Assembly: GCF_030056665.1 (NCBI RefSeq)
Contig: NZ_JASHIG010000033.1
Reading direction: 5' to 3' (one strand)
Source of the DNA: Flectobacillus roseus
GTDB taxonomy: Bacteria > Bacteroidota > Bacteroidia > Cytophagales > Spirosomataceae
Length of the DNA stretch: 64,000 nt
The notes below the pieces were generated by a model. That model was not told where the DNA came from, made no database searches, and worked only from the letters and a program-made list of their open reading frames with translations. The position numbers and the translations under genes were made by a program. Shown here piece after piece: positions 26,509-36,000 of this stretch. Each line of letters begins with the position of its first letter. Within the stretch, counting starts at the first letter, position 1.

Positions 26509-27567
26509 ATGAAACAACTCCTTATTATTCTTTGCTTGTGTGGATGTTTTTGGTCAGCTTTTGCTCAGAAAACACCCAAGAATTTTCTTCCCATTCAACA
26601 AAAAATTCAAACATGGGTAGATAGTGGTCATTATGATGGCGCTTCAATCGTTGTTTTTCAAAAAAATAAAAAGATTTACCAAGCCTATTTTGGAAATTAT
26701 GACAAAAATAAAGTTGTTTTCATTGCCTCAGCTGGCAAATGGTTGGCAGCAGCTACCATTGGAGTTTTGGTAGATGAGGGTATCCTCCGCTGGGACGATC
26801 CTGTAAAAAAATGGCTTCCCGAATTTGAGGATACCAAAGGTAAGGCGACTTTAGCGCAACTTCTATCACATACTGCTGGCTATCCTGATTATCAACCCCA
26901 AGGTAATCCTGTCGATATATCTCAGGAATTAAAAAGCTCTGTTGACAACATTCTTCCTTTACCTGCCGATACATTATCAGGAACAAAATTCAAGTATGGA
27001 GGATTGTCTATGCAAGTTGCAGGTAGAATAGCAGAATTAGCTTCTGGTAAAAGCTGGGAAGAATTATTTCAAGAAAAAATTGCTCGACCCCTTGAAATGA
27101 CTCATACTCATTTTACTCCAGTCGATTCATCTGGTGGACATGCACCAATGTTGGGCGGCGGTGCTCGCTCTACCCTTCAGGACTATGCCAATTTTCTATC
27201 CTTGATTTTCAACAAAGGGATGTATAGAGGCAAAAGGATTTTATCTGAAAAGACCATTACTTTTATGCAGTCAGACCAAATAAAGCGTGCGAAAGTTCAG
27301 GCTGGGGAATTTGTCGAACGAGCAAGAGGGCGAAAGGGAACAGATATTTATGGCATAGGCGAATGGCGAGAGGAAGTGAACCGTCAAGGAGAAGCCACGC
27401 TCCTAAGTAGTCCTTCATGGGCAGGAGCTTATCCTTGGATTGATAAAACGAATGGGGTTTACGGCTTTTTTCTGACTCATGTAACAGGTTTCAAAAAAGG
27501 GTTTTCGCCATTTTATACAAGTCATCAATTAGCTTTAGACGTCAGAAATGCACTTTCTCAAAAATAA
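26509..27567 (+). CDS. Secreted beta-lactamase-fold serine hydrolase
   Basis: A 352-residue protein with a signal peptide (MKQLLIILCLCGCFWSAFAQ). The serine hydrolase SxxK motif is SAGK (Ser74-Lys77). The second motif, usually Tyr-x-Asn, appears as FKYGGLSMQ (Tyr163-Gly-Gly), so the Asn is missing, and there is no canonical KTG. Such proteins are more often esterases or D-aminopeptidase-like enzymes than antibiotic lactamases. It starts 8 nt after the previous gene, so it belongs to the same operon. Function in glycan de-esterification is plausible but unproven. Confidence 0.82.
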   Translation: MKQLLIILCLCGCFWSAFAQKTPKNFLPIQQKIQTWVDSGHYDGASIVVFQKNKKIYQAYFGNYDKNKVVFIASAGKWLAAATIGVLVDEGILRWDDPVKKWLPEFEDTKGKATLAQLLSHTAGYPDYQPQGNPVDISQELKSSVDNILPLPADTLSGTKFKYGGLSMQVAGRIAELASGKSWEELFQEKIARPLEMTHTHFTPVDSSGGHAPMLGGGARSTLQDYANFLSLIFNKGMYRGKRILSEKTITFMQSDQIKRAKVQAGEFVERARGRKGTDIYGIGEWREEVNRQGEATLLSSPSWAGAYPWIDKTNGVYGFFLTHVTGFKKGFSPFYTSHQLALDVRNALSQK

Positions 27568-27598
27568 TGTTGCCCTAGTTAGAGTTTTCTAGTTAAGT

Positions 27599-27799
27599 AT
27601 CAAGTTCTTGTTTTTGCTGACGCAAGTTTGTTGGAAAAAATTCCAACAAAGGCAAAAAATAAATGCATAGTCCTCATTGGAGTTTTCTCTAATGAGCAGG
27701 GCGTAAGCAACTAGCCAAGTATCGCAAGCAACATCAAGTTTATTTGTTGCTGACGCAGGTTTGTTGGAAAAAAATCCAACAAAGGCGGAAAGACAATAA
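27599..27799. repeat. Two direct repeats with hairpins after hydrolase operon
   Basis: The 323-nt gap 27568-27890 holds two copies (27599-27662 and 27733-27799) of a sequence containing ATCAAGTT, TTGCTGACGCA and the hairpin TTTGTTGGAA/TTCCAACAAA. The second copy repeats the order with small changes. Spacing is about 134 nt. They probably terminate the operon, and their duplicated form suggests a short repeat family or slippage. No gene is seen here. Confidence 0.6.
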
Positions 27800-27890
27800 G
27801 GGCGAAATGAATTCATCAAGATAAAACATTTAGAAACTTCTATTGTATTTTTGAGAAAACTAAACCATAAACCCTTCAAACCGCAATCAA

Positions 27891-28427
27891 ATGAATATTG
27901 TCGCTTTCGGTGCTTCTATTAGTAAAAACTCTATCAATAAAGCTTTTGCCCATTTTGTAGCTTCACGCTTTGAGGGACAAGATTTAAACCTACTGGATTT
28001 GAATAGTTTTTCTTTGCCTACTTTCTCCGTTGATATTGAAAAAGAGCATCAGTATGTGGCAATTGTGCAGGATTTTATTTCGACTTTACAAACAGCAGAT
28101 CTCTTGGTAATCTCGATGGCAGAGCATAATCGAAGCATGACGGCAGCCTTTAAAAGTCTAATTGATTGGTCATCAAGAGTGCAATATGACTTTTTGAAAG
28201 GTAAGAAAATACTACTGCTGTCTACCTCACCTGGCGGTTTTGGAGGACAACATAGTCTTGGTCTTGCGATTAAAGTTTTACCAATATTTGGCGCCGAAAT
28301 TATCAATACCTTTCCATTACCTAAGTTTTACGAGAACTTTACCCCTGAAAATGGCATTGTCAACGGAGAATTGGGTAAAGCATTGGAAGATATTTTGGCA
28401 GATACAAAAGCCAAACTTGAATGGTAA
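27891..28427 (+). CDS. NAD(P)H-dependent FMN reductase
   Basis: A 178-residue flavodoxin-fold protein of the NADPH-dependent FMN reductase group. The N-terminal phosphate-binding loop is FGASISKNSINKAF, followed by the strand LLVISMAEHNRSMTAAFKSL, in which the NRSMTAAFK segment matches the flavin-contact region, and LLSTSPGGFGG later in the fold. Such enzymes reduce flavins, quinones or azo compounds in the cytoplasm. It is alone on the plus strand and faces the AraC gene convergently across a repeat-type terminator. Confidence 0.9.
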   Translation: MNIVAFGASISKNSINKAFAHFVASRFEGQDLNLLDLNSFSLPTFSVDIEKEHQYVAIVQDFISTLQTADLLVISMAEHNRSMTAAFKSLIDWSSRVQYDFLKGKKILLLSTSPGGFGGQHSLGLAIKVLPIFGAEIINTFPLPKFYENFTPENGIVNGELGKALEDILADTKAKLEW

Positions 28428-28450
28428 AACAAACATGAGCCATCCCAAAT

Positions 28451-28716
28451 TTAACAATTTAGTGATTATGTAAAAAATTATCTTCCATCAGTAGAGACGT
28501 AATGATTGCATCTTAATCCATTCATATCTACCATAGTAGCATCAAAAAAGCGGTCGAAAAATATTTTTTCGACCGCTTTTTTGATAAAAACTTGGAGAAT
28601 AATCCCAATCCTAAAAATTCGGGATGACTCATTTTTTTGATGCTATATTCCCAAATGACATATCTCTAGGCGCAAAGCATTGCGTTTCTACTGATGAAAC
28701 GTAGATTTAAAAATTA
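28451..28716. repeat. MITE-like palindromic repeat, full copy
   Basis: A nested inverted element. The left end has GTGATTATG, CCATCAGTAGAGACG and AATGATTGC; the right end carries the inverse, GCATTGCGTTTCTACTGATG and TTAATCAC. Inner inverted segments TAGCATCAAAAAA (28537) and TTTTTTGATGCTA (28633) flank the terminator hairpin, and GAGCCATCCC at 28437 pairs with GGGATGACTC at 28621. No open frame is inside, so it is non-autonomous. A left-half copy occurs at 8053-8187. It fills most of the 377-nt gap 28428-28804 between convergent genes. Confidence 0.7.
28541..28585. terminator. Bidirectional hairpin terminator
   Basis: A perfect 21-bp stem (28541-28561 and 28565-28585), loop TAT, with A- and T-tracts on opposite sides. 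It serves the convergent FMN reductase and AraC genes and is the core of the repeat element. Confidence 0.82.
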
Positions 28717-28804
28717 ATCACTCAATCTCAAATCACTAAACGGATGTCAAAATCCTTGCTACTCCTCTGGCTCACCTTTTTACCTTAATATTTAGGACTG
28801 ACGT

Positions 28805-29728
28805 TTAATTAAATTTTTCTCGAAATTCTAAAGGACTTTGATTTGTTTTGTTTTTAAATAATCGACTAAAAGACTGTGGTTGCTCAAAGCCTAAATGATA
28901 GGCAATTTCAGAAACTGTCAGATTGGTTGTCGATAGTTTTTCTTTAGCCTTACTGATGAGTTTTTCATGAATATGCTGTTGGGTACTAAGTCCTGTCAAT
29001 TGCTTCAATAAATTCCGTAGATAGCCTGTCGAAACATTCAGTTTTTCAGAAATATCTTGAACAGAGGGAATACCTTGTGAAAGCAAATACTCATCCTTTA
29101 TTTGTTCATTCAAAATATCTTCAAGTCTAACCAAAATTTCATGATTTACTTTTTGTCTAGTAATAAACTGGCGCTGATAAAACCTTTCAGAATAATTGAA
29201 AAGTGTCTCTAGTTGAGAAATAATAATTGCTTGGCTAAAGGTATCTATGGGGTTATTGTACTCTTTTTGTATATTGACAATCAATTGATTAAGAGTAGCC
29301 TCCTCATCCTCAGAAAGAAAAAGTGCTTCATTGGCAGAGTAGTCAAAAAAGTCGTATTTCTTAATATTTGTAGCCAGAGAGGTATTCCAAATAAAATCAG
29401 GATGAATCATCAACATCCAGCCGTTAGGACGACTAGCAGGATCGTCTACTTCTACACTCAACAATTGATTTGGTGCCATGTAGAACATTATCCCGTTATT
29501 AAAATCATATTCATAATTTCGTTGCCCATACTTGTAATGATGATTCATTCCTCTCTTCAGTGAAATCGCATAAAAATCAAATAATAAGATTTCTGTGCCT
29601 TTTTCACGTAAAGCCTGAAATTCCTCAAATCTAACCACGCTAATCAAAGGATGTTTGGGCTGAGGCAATCCTCGAAGTTGATGAAACTCCGAAATGGTTT
29701 TTATCTTGTTGGGCAACGTATTTTGCAT
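28805..29728 (-). CDS. AraC-family transcriptional regulator
   Basis: A 307-residue regulator. The N-terminal part (about 30-170) is a cupin-like sensing domain (FDFYAISLKRGMNHHYKYGQ). The C-terminal part (about 205-305) has the two helix-turn-helix units: SVQDISEKLNVSTGYLRNLL and NLTVSEIAYHLGFEQPQSFS with the family signature RLFKNKTNQSPLEFR. It starts 15 nt after the SDR gene stop on the same strand, so it probably forms a unit with the SDR gene and may control it and the convergent FMN reductase. Confidence 0.93.
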   Translation of the reverse strand: MQNTLPNKIKTISEFHQLRGLPQPKHPLISVVRFEEFQALREKGTEILLFDFYAISLKRGMNHHYKYGQRNYEYDFNNGIMFYMAPNQLLSVEVDDPASRPNGWMLMIHPDFIWNTSLATNIKKYDFFDYSANEALFLSEDEEATLNQLIVNIQKEYNNPIDTFSQAIIISQLETLFNYSERFYQRQFITRQKVNHEILVRLEDILNEQIKDEYLLSQGIPSVQDISEKLNVSTGYLRNLLKQLTGLSTQQHIHEKLISKAKEKLSTTNLTVSEIAYHLGFEQPQSFSRLFKNKTNQSPLEFREKFN

Positions 29729-29743
29729 GATTTTAAGACTTTA

Positions 29744-30640
29744 TTACTGAAAATAAACCTTTGTTTCGAGATCTTCTATCAAACTTGGAGCTGTAGGTTC
29801 CCAATTTAACATTGCTTTAGTAATTTCACTAGAAGTGGGGTTGTTAAACGAAGCAAAATGCACAAACCAAGTAAAATACTCTGCGGCCTCCTCAGTTGAT
29901 AACGACACTAATGGGACATCCAAATGTTGGGAAATTAAGCCTGCTATGGTTTTCATTTCAATACCTTGCTCTGCTACAGCATGAAAACGTGTCCCACTTG
30001 GCCAAGAACTTTCTAAGGCCAATCGAAAAGCGCGAGCGGCATCTAAACGATGCACCGCAGGCCAAACATTCTGTCCACCATTTATCACGCCAGCCTTTCC
30101 TTTTTCTCTCGCTAAATTAACAAGAATCGGCACAAAACCGTGTAAATCTCCTTTGCCATGCACCGAAGGTGGTAGTCTGACAACAGCTACCTTACAGCCT
30201 TTTTCTGCAATGATATCAACAGCTATTTCACTAGCAATTCTTGGATTGTGACTTGTAGGCGATATACGCTGGTGTTCTGAAACTATTTCTGTCTGAGCAA
30301 CAATTGCTGTTCCTGAAGTGACTAGGAAAGGTTTTTCTGTCCCCATGATAGCTTCACCAATGGTTTCGATGACTTGTCTATCAATCGCACAAACTTCTGT
30401 AAATCGAGTAAAATCATGAATAAAACCCAAATGAATAATGCCATCAGCAGATTGCGCTCCACTTTTAATGCTTTCTAGATCATTCAAATCGCCATAATGA
30501 ACCTCCGCTCCTACGTTGATGAGTTTTTGTGCAGATGCTTCATTACGAGCGAGTCCTAAAACCTGATGTCCTGCTCCTAATAGTTCATTCACGACTGCCG
30601 AGCCAATAAATCCTGTAGCTCCTGTTACGAATACTTTCAT
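29744..30640 (-). CDS. NAD-dependent epimerase/SDR-family protein
   Basis: The start is placed at 30640 because MKVFVTGATGFIGSAVVNEL begins the Rossmann strand; the frame extends 10 codons upstream without support. About 298 residues. The dinucleotide motif GATGFIG (Gly7, Gly10, Gly13) is of the extended/atypical SDR type. Next come the NAD-contact GLARNEASAQKL and the later AVVRLPPSVHGKGD. The canonical YxxxK is not evident, with a HNPRIASEIAVD segment where it would lie, so enzymatic activity could be altered. Substrate unknown. Co-directional with the AraC gene. Confidence 0.86.
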   Translation of the reverse strand: MKVFVTGATGFIGSAVVNELLGAGHQVLGLARNEASAQKLINVGAEVHYGDLNDLESIKSGAQSADGIIHLGFIHDFTRFTEVCAIDRQVIETIGEAIMGTEKPFLVTSGTAIVAQTEIVSEHQRISPTSHNPRIASEIAVDIIAEKGCKVAVVRLPPSVHGKGDLHGFVPILVNLAREKGKAGVINGGQNVWPAVHRLDAARAFRLALESSWPSGTRFHAVAEQGIEMKTIAGLISQHLDVPLVSLSTEEAAEYFTWFVHFASFNNPTSSEITKAMLNWEPTAPSLIEDLETKVYFQ

Positions 30641-30796
30641 GTTAGTTTTTTGCTTTAAATTGATTCTCAAAATTCAGGTTTTACCCGTGAAATCATGTAG
30701 CAAAAACGCATATAGTTGTAACCGAAAATGTATTATTAGTTAATAGGATATCTGTTATTAGAAGATGAATGCTATAAACAGAATAGACTTGAAATA

Positions 30797-30888
30797 ACTA
30801 GTTCAAGACTGAGTCTTGGACTTATTTTTTAAAAACAGTTTTGAAACTGAAGCAATTGCTAGTCCGAGACATAGTCTGGAACTAGCTA
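30797..30888. repeat. Dispersed palindromic repeat, copy 2 (double palindrome)
   Basis: 30797-30851 is the inverse of the element at 4645-4697 (same CAAGACT-AGTCTTG palindrome and the CAGTTTTGAAACTGAA end). A second, imperfect palindrome follows at 30859-30886, with AGTCCGAGAC and GTCTGGAACTAG arms. Both begin and end near CTAG. It lies in the 574-nt gap 30641-31214 downstream of the susD gene. Confidence 0.68.
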
Positions 30889-30928
30889 AGCTTGAATAAA
30901 CGAAAATTTTCTTATTTCCATTTGTAAA

Positions 30929-31097
30929 AGCTCCGTAGGAGCGACAGTTTGGTAGCAATAAGTCTTGAGAAAAACCTTTTTTGAGCGCCGTAGGTGCGAC
31001 AGAAAGCTAAAAGCTGGAAATCTGTCGCACCTATGGCGCTCTTTTAATAGGTCAGGAAATAGATTCACTACTACCAAACTGTCACTACTACGGAGCT
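30929..31097. repeat. Nested inverted repeat (possible cruciform)
   Basis: Outer arms of 27 nt (30929-30955 and 31071-31097) pair at 25 positions; inner arms of 21 nt (30983-31003 and 31021-31041) pair at 20. Each arm carries a CCGTAGGxGCGACAG-type unit (AGCTCCGTAGGAGCGACAG and GAGCGCCGTAGGTGCGACAG), so the element looks like two diverged copies of one repeat arranged inside each other. No open frame is present. It sits just downstream of the susD-like gene and may end its transcript. Confidence 0.72.
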
Positions 31098-31214
31098 GAT
31101 AAAAGATTGGGTTCTGTAAAAATCCTAATAAACAGGCTTATCGATGTTATATATTTTATAAACTTAATTTTGCCCGCTAACCTAATTCGTATTTCTTAAT
31201 TGAATACTTTTTTC

Positions 31215-32978
31215 TTACCAGCCTGGGTTTTGAACCATTTGCTTGTTACGGTCTATTTCAGATTGTGGAATTGGCCAGAAATAGTGTTTTTTCTCAAATA
31301 CACGGGTTTCGAATACGGCTCTTTGGTAAAATTCGGTATCGGTAAAACTTGTACCTTTACTGACATTCATCCCATACATGGGTCCACCTTGGGTACTCTC
31401 TGCAATTTTCCATCTGCGTACATCAAATAAGCGATGTTCTTCAAATGCTAGTTCGATACGGCGTTCGTGACGAATACGCTCACGCATCTCTGCTTGTGAT
31501 AAGCCCGTCGGCAAGGCAGGTATTCCAGCTCTTTCTCTGACTAGGTTAACATATTTAGCGATATCCGCACTATTGGGACTATATTCATTGAGTGCTTCGG
31601 CATAATTAAGGTACATTTCTGCTAAGCGAAAATATACCCACGATTGTGTTGTATATCTATTATTGGGTACATCGCTGTTTGGGCTTACAAACTTGGTTAA
31701 TAAATAACCCGTTTCGGTATGGTCATGCGAACCGTTTTTCCCAGAAGCTCCAGTCGCATACAACTGTATTGGCGTTCCTGACGCCCCTGTGAACACCCAT
31801 GTATCATGGTTGTAAAGAATACTTACATAAAATCTTGGTTCTCTATTAAGATACATATTCCAATCCAAAGCTTTTGTATATTTGGTATCAGTTGTCGACA
31901 AACCCGTTTCTACATATCCTGAGCCAGCTTCATCAATCCGTTTACCGTTGGCCATGTGGTAGGCATCCACCATCTGTTGAGTTACCCCTAAGCCGTTCCA
32001 ACCTTTCATTTGACGAGGTGCAGCGTGGATGGTCCATTTATTGGTATTGACACTAGAACGTCCCCAAATTACTTCACTGTTCCAACGGTCGATGAATACA
32101 TCCCTGTAGGACACATACGGGTCTAGTTTGCCTGATGCATCCATTTTTTTGTATAAACCATTAGGCATCAAATCAATAACTGCCTTAGCAGCATCTGCTG
32201 CAAGTTTCCATTTATTGGCATCGTAATTATTGGTAATTAACGCCTTACCATCAGCATTTTTAAAACCAGCATAATCTTGATTATTTCCGTTATAAAGAGG
32301 ACTCGCTGCATATAACAATACTCGCGCTTTGATAGCCATAACAGCTCTTTTATCAACTCGACCGTAGTCTATTACATTTTCAGTAACTGTTGGTAAATCT
32401 TTTGCTGCTAAATCTAGTTCATCAACAATATACTTTACGCACTCGTCGTAGGAATTTCTTGGTTTAGTAGTCTCTGAAGTTGAGGCATCTACTGGAATAA
32501 TATTGGGTAATAACACGATTGGACCGTACTGATTTAGCAACATAGCATAGTAATAAGCACGTAAAGCTCTTGCCTCAGCCCTAGTCCTGACATTTATACC
32601 TGGTGTAACACCCTCACATTCAAGACATTTATCTACAGAATTAATATAAACAGTTGCTGCTCGTATACCTTTGTAGTAATATGAATATCGGTCGTAAGGT
32701 ATGGAGGTTGGTCCCCAGTTCCCAGTGTTAATTGAGTTTGCGCCAATGGTTGTCCATACAAAATCGCCTTCATCTGAAATCGGTGTATAGTTTGCATATG
32801 GCTCAGCGGGGTCTGGCAGATAGCTGTAAACATTGGCTAGGTATTTCTCTACTTCCAAACGAGTTGTAAATACAGCGTCGATGGTCAGCATATCATCTGG
32901 TTGCTTATCCAAAAAATCTTCGCAAGAAATACTCATTGAACCAGCTATGAACAATAAAAAAATGGTGATTCTTTTCAT
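31215..32978 (-). CDS. SusD/RagB-family glycan-binding lipoprotein (locus A)
   Basis: The start is placed at 32978, where MKRITIFLLFIAGSMSISC gives a lipobox ending in Cys; a longer frame adds 9 residues upstream. The 587-residue protein has the SusD TPR-like helical fold: DFLDKQPDDMLTIDAVFTTR at the mature N-terminus, the GIRAATVYINSVDKCL helix, RAEARALRAYYYAMLLNQYG and the C-terminal RHERRIELAFEEHRLFDVRR and WPIPQSEIDRN signature. It binds oligosaccharides at the cell surface over the TonB-dependent channel. It follows the susC-like gene by 72 nt; a nested inverted repeat lies beyond its stop. Confidence 0.95.
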   Translation of the reverse strand: MKRITIFLLFIAGSMSISCEDFLDKQPDDMLTIDAVFTTRLEVEKYLANVYSYLPDPAEPYANYTPISDEGDFVWTTIGANSINTGNWGPTSIPYDRYSYYYKGIRAATVYINSVDKCLECEGVTPGINVRTRAEARALRAYYYAMLLNQYGPIVLLPNIIPVDASTSETTKPRNSYDECVKYIVDELDLAAKDLPTVTENVIDYGRVDKRAVMAIKARVLLYAASPLYNGNNQDYAGFKNADGKALITNNYDANKWKLAADAAKAVIDLMPNGLYKKMDASGKLDPYVSYRDVFIDRWNSEVIWGRSSVNTNKWTIHAAPRQMKGWNGLGVTQQMVDAYHMANGKRIDEAGSGYVETGLSTTDTKYTKALDWNMYLNREPRFYVSILYNHDTWVFTGASGTPIQLYATGASGKNGSHDHTETGYLLTKFVSPNSDVPNNRYTTQSWVYFRLAEMYLNYAEALNEYSPNSADIAKYVNLVRERAGIPALPTGLSQAEMRERIRHERRIELAFEEHRLFDVRRWKIAESTQGGPMYGMNVSKGTSFTDTEFYQRAVFETRVFEKKHYFWPIPQSEIDRNKQMVQNPGW

Positions 32979-33050
32979 AGTAATATTTTTATAAAATTTG
33001 ATCAAGGAATAACAGAATGCCTGTTCGTCTAAAGTTCTTTGTACAGTAAA

Positions 33051-36000
33051 TTACAAACTTATGTTGAGCCCTATTGTGATATTTTTCTGGATTGGATACA
33101 CAGCACCTCTACCATTGCCCAATTCAGGATCCCAATAATCAAAGGCGCTCCATGTGAGTAAGTTCAAACCTGCAACATAAAATCGCATGGTATTCACTTT
33201 TAATTTTTGAGTTAGTTTTTTAGGTATCGTATAGCCTACTTCCACAGTTTTCAAACGCAGATAGGTTGCATCTCTGAGCCACCATGTTGAGGAGCGAAAG
33301 TTATTTGAATTTGTTCCAAATGAAAGTCTAGGAAAAACAACATCTTGACTAGGATTTTCAGTTGTCCATCTACTAAGTGCATTGATATTGACATTTCCTC
33401 GCAAACCTCCCTCAGCAAATGGATAGAAACCTACCCCACCCAACATAAAGCTCATAGTACCAGCTCCTTGAAAAAAGGCAGATACATCAAAGCCTTTAAA
33501 ACCCAACGTTGTACCAAAGCCGTATACCAATTGCGGTGTCGGTGGGTTGCCAATGGCAACTTCGTCGTAGGAGTCGATAACACCATCTCCATTGACATCC
33601 TTGTATTTGATATCGCCAACTCGAACTGGTCCGAAGGTCTGTTTTGGAGAACTACTAATTTCATCTTCTGAATTAAAAAGTCCTTCGGCGATTAACCCGA
33701 ATGGCTGTTGGTAGCGATTGCCTCTTCTGTTTTGATAGATATATTTATAGTCAGGAGCATCGTCGTTTACCAAAGTATTTTTTACGTAGGTTACATTTGC
33801 CTTCAACCCAAGATTAAGCTTGCCAATTTTTTTGTTGTATTCCATGTTGGCATCAATACCTTTATTTTCAAACTCTCCAATGTTTCCCCAAGGGTTATTT
33901 TGTAGTCCGAGAATTGCTGGCAAAGAGTTTCTTTGCATAAAAATTCCAGTTCTGTTTCTTTTGAAAATATCAGCCTGTAGATAAAAACCACGCAGAAAAC
34001 GAACCTCCATGCCTATATTCGCTTCTACTTCCTGCTCCCATGTCAAATCGGCTCCCCATTGATCTTCACCTCTCCCTCCAAAGCCATTGTTTACATCTTG
34101 ACCAAAGGTGTATCCTCCATTTCCTCCGCCAACTGTAGTCAAGTAAGCAAAACGACGACCACCAATTTGATCATTTCCTTTCAGCCCGTAGGAGGCTCTC
34201 AATTTTAAGTATTGAAGGGCATCATTATCTTTAAAAAAGGGTTCTTGAGAAACCACCCAACCAGCAGCCACTGCGGGGAAAAATCCAAATCTATGCCCTT
34301 TAGCAAAGTTTTCTGAGCCATTATAACCAGCATTAAATTCAAAGAAGTACTTAGACTTGAAACTGTATGAAAGTCTACCTACCACGCCTTGCAATCTAAA
34401 TGGCAGTGAACTAATCGCATCAGTAGCATCAGCATTTTGGTAATCTTGTTGATTGTATAAAATCAGACCACTGACAGAATGTTGTCCAAATGTACGGTCA
34501 TAGTTCAAGTTTGCCTGCATGTATATACGTCTGTTTCCACCTGAAGATTTTGAGAACCCTAAATCAGCATTTCCATTTACCAGCTTAGTCAGTAATAAAT
34601 TACCGTTGGCATCTCTGGTTGGAGCAGTATAAGTGTCTACGGCAGAACGATAGCGCTGAATAAAGTGGTAATTATAGCCATCAAAGGCGAACTTTCCTGA
34701 AACCTTCAAACCTGCTGTAATACTCGAAAGATCTTGATTAAGCGTCAAATCAGACTGAATATTGTTTCTCCATTCGGTAGCAAAACCCTTGCCCGTCAGT
34801 GACTGATAGGGGTTGGTTATACCATTCACGCCACCATAGACAAAACCCGCAGGGTTGTTATAAGGATATGTTGGAGAATATCCCACTGGTGTGTTGAAAA
34901 GTGCATCGCCCCAAATAGAACCAGCCGATGCTCCAGGATAATTGGCAGTAATCAAAATACCGCCCAAGCCTAGTTTTAATTCAGTCGTTTTTCCTAATTT
35001 AACATCCGTATTGGCTCTGAAGTTGTAGCGCTTCAAACCTGCATTGGTATTATATCTGTTCAAATTGTCACCTTTCCAAATTCCCTCCTCATCGTAGTAT
35101 GTTGCTGACACAAAATATTTAGCATTGAGCGAACCACCCGAAATATTCAAATTAGCTCGTTTGGTTGGCGTATTTTTCTTCACTAACAAATCAATCCAAT
35201 TCACGTTTGGATATAAATATGGGTCTGCACCAGAGGCATACTTAGCTATTACTTCTGGGGTGTACGGCGTCACAAAATTGGGATTGGATGCCAATTGTGC
35301 CTCATTATAAAGATTCAAGTAAGTGGGTCCATCTACCATTTGTGGTAGCATTGTTGGCGAATTCGATCCTGACTCATACTTGAAACTAATCGATGGTTTA
35401 TCGTTAACGCCCCGACGAGTAGTCACCAAAATTACCCCATTGGCACCTCTAATACCATAAACTGCCGTTGCTGAGGCATCTTTCAAGACTGAAAAAGACT
35501 CTATTTCTTCTGGTTCTATGTTATTAATAGGTCTTTCTACCCCATCTACCAATACCAGTGGCGAAGCACCAGCGCCAAAAGTACTGATACCGCGTACCCA
35601 AAATTGGGCATCATCATAGCCAGGCTCTCCACTTCTTTGAACAGCAATGACCCCTGCCACTTTACCAGCCAAGGCATTATTCAACGAGCGTGGAGCAGCA
35701 GATTTGATATCTGCCATTTTCACTGTAGTAATTGCTCCTACAACGCTTTCTTTTTTCTGTTCTCCATAACCTACCACCACAACTTCGTCAAGAGCTTGGT
35801 TGTTGACCTGCATCACAACTTCAACTTTTGAGCGACTCCCAATCGTAATTTCTTGCGATTGGTAACCCACAAACGAAAACACCAATACAGTGCTATTATT
35901 GGGTACCTGAATTGAAAATTTCCCATCTGCATCTGAAGATACACCCTTTGAGGTTCCACGAATTGAAATATTCACGCCTGGCATCGGTTGGTTTTTTTCG

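Noticed and set aside
27589..27879. 96-codon minus frame across the direct repeats
   Set aside because: It is generated by the repeated hairpin units, has internal duplication matching them, and no protein-like pattern.
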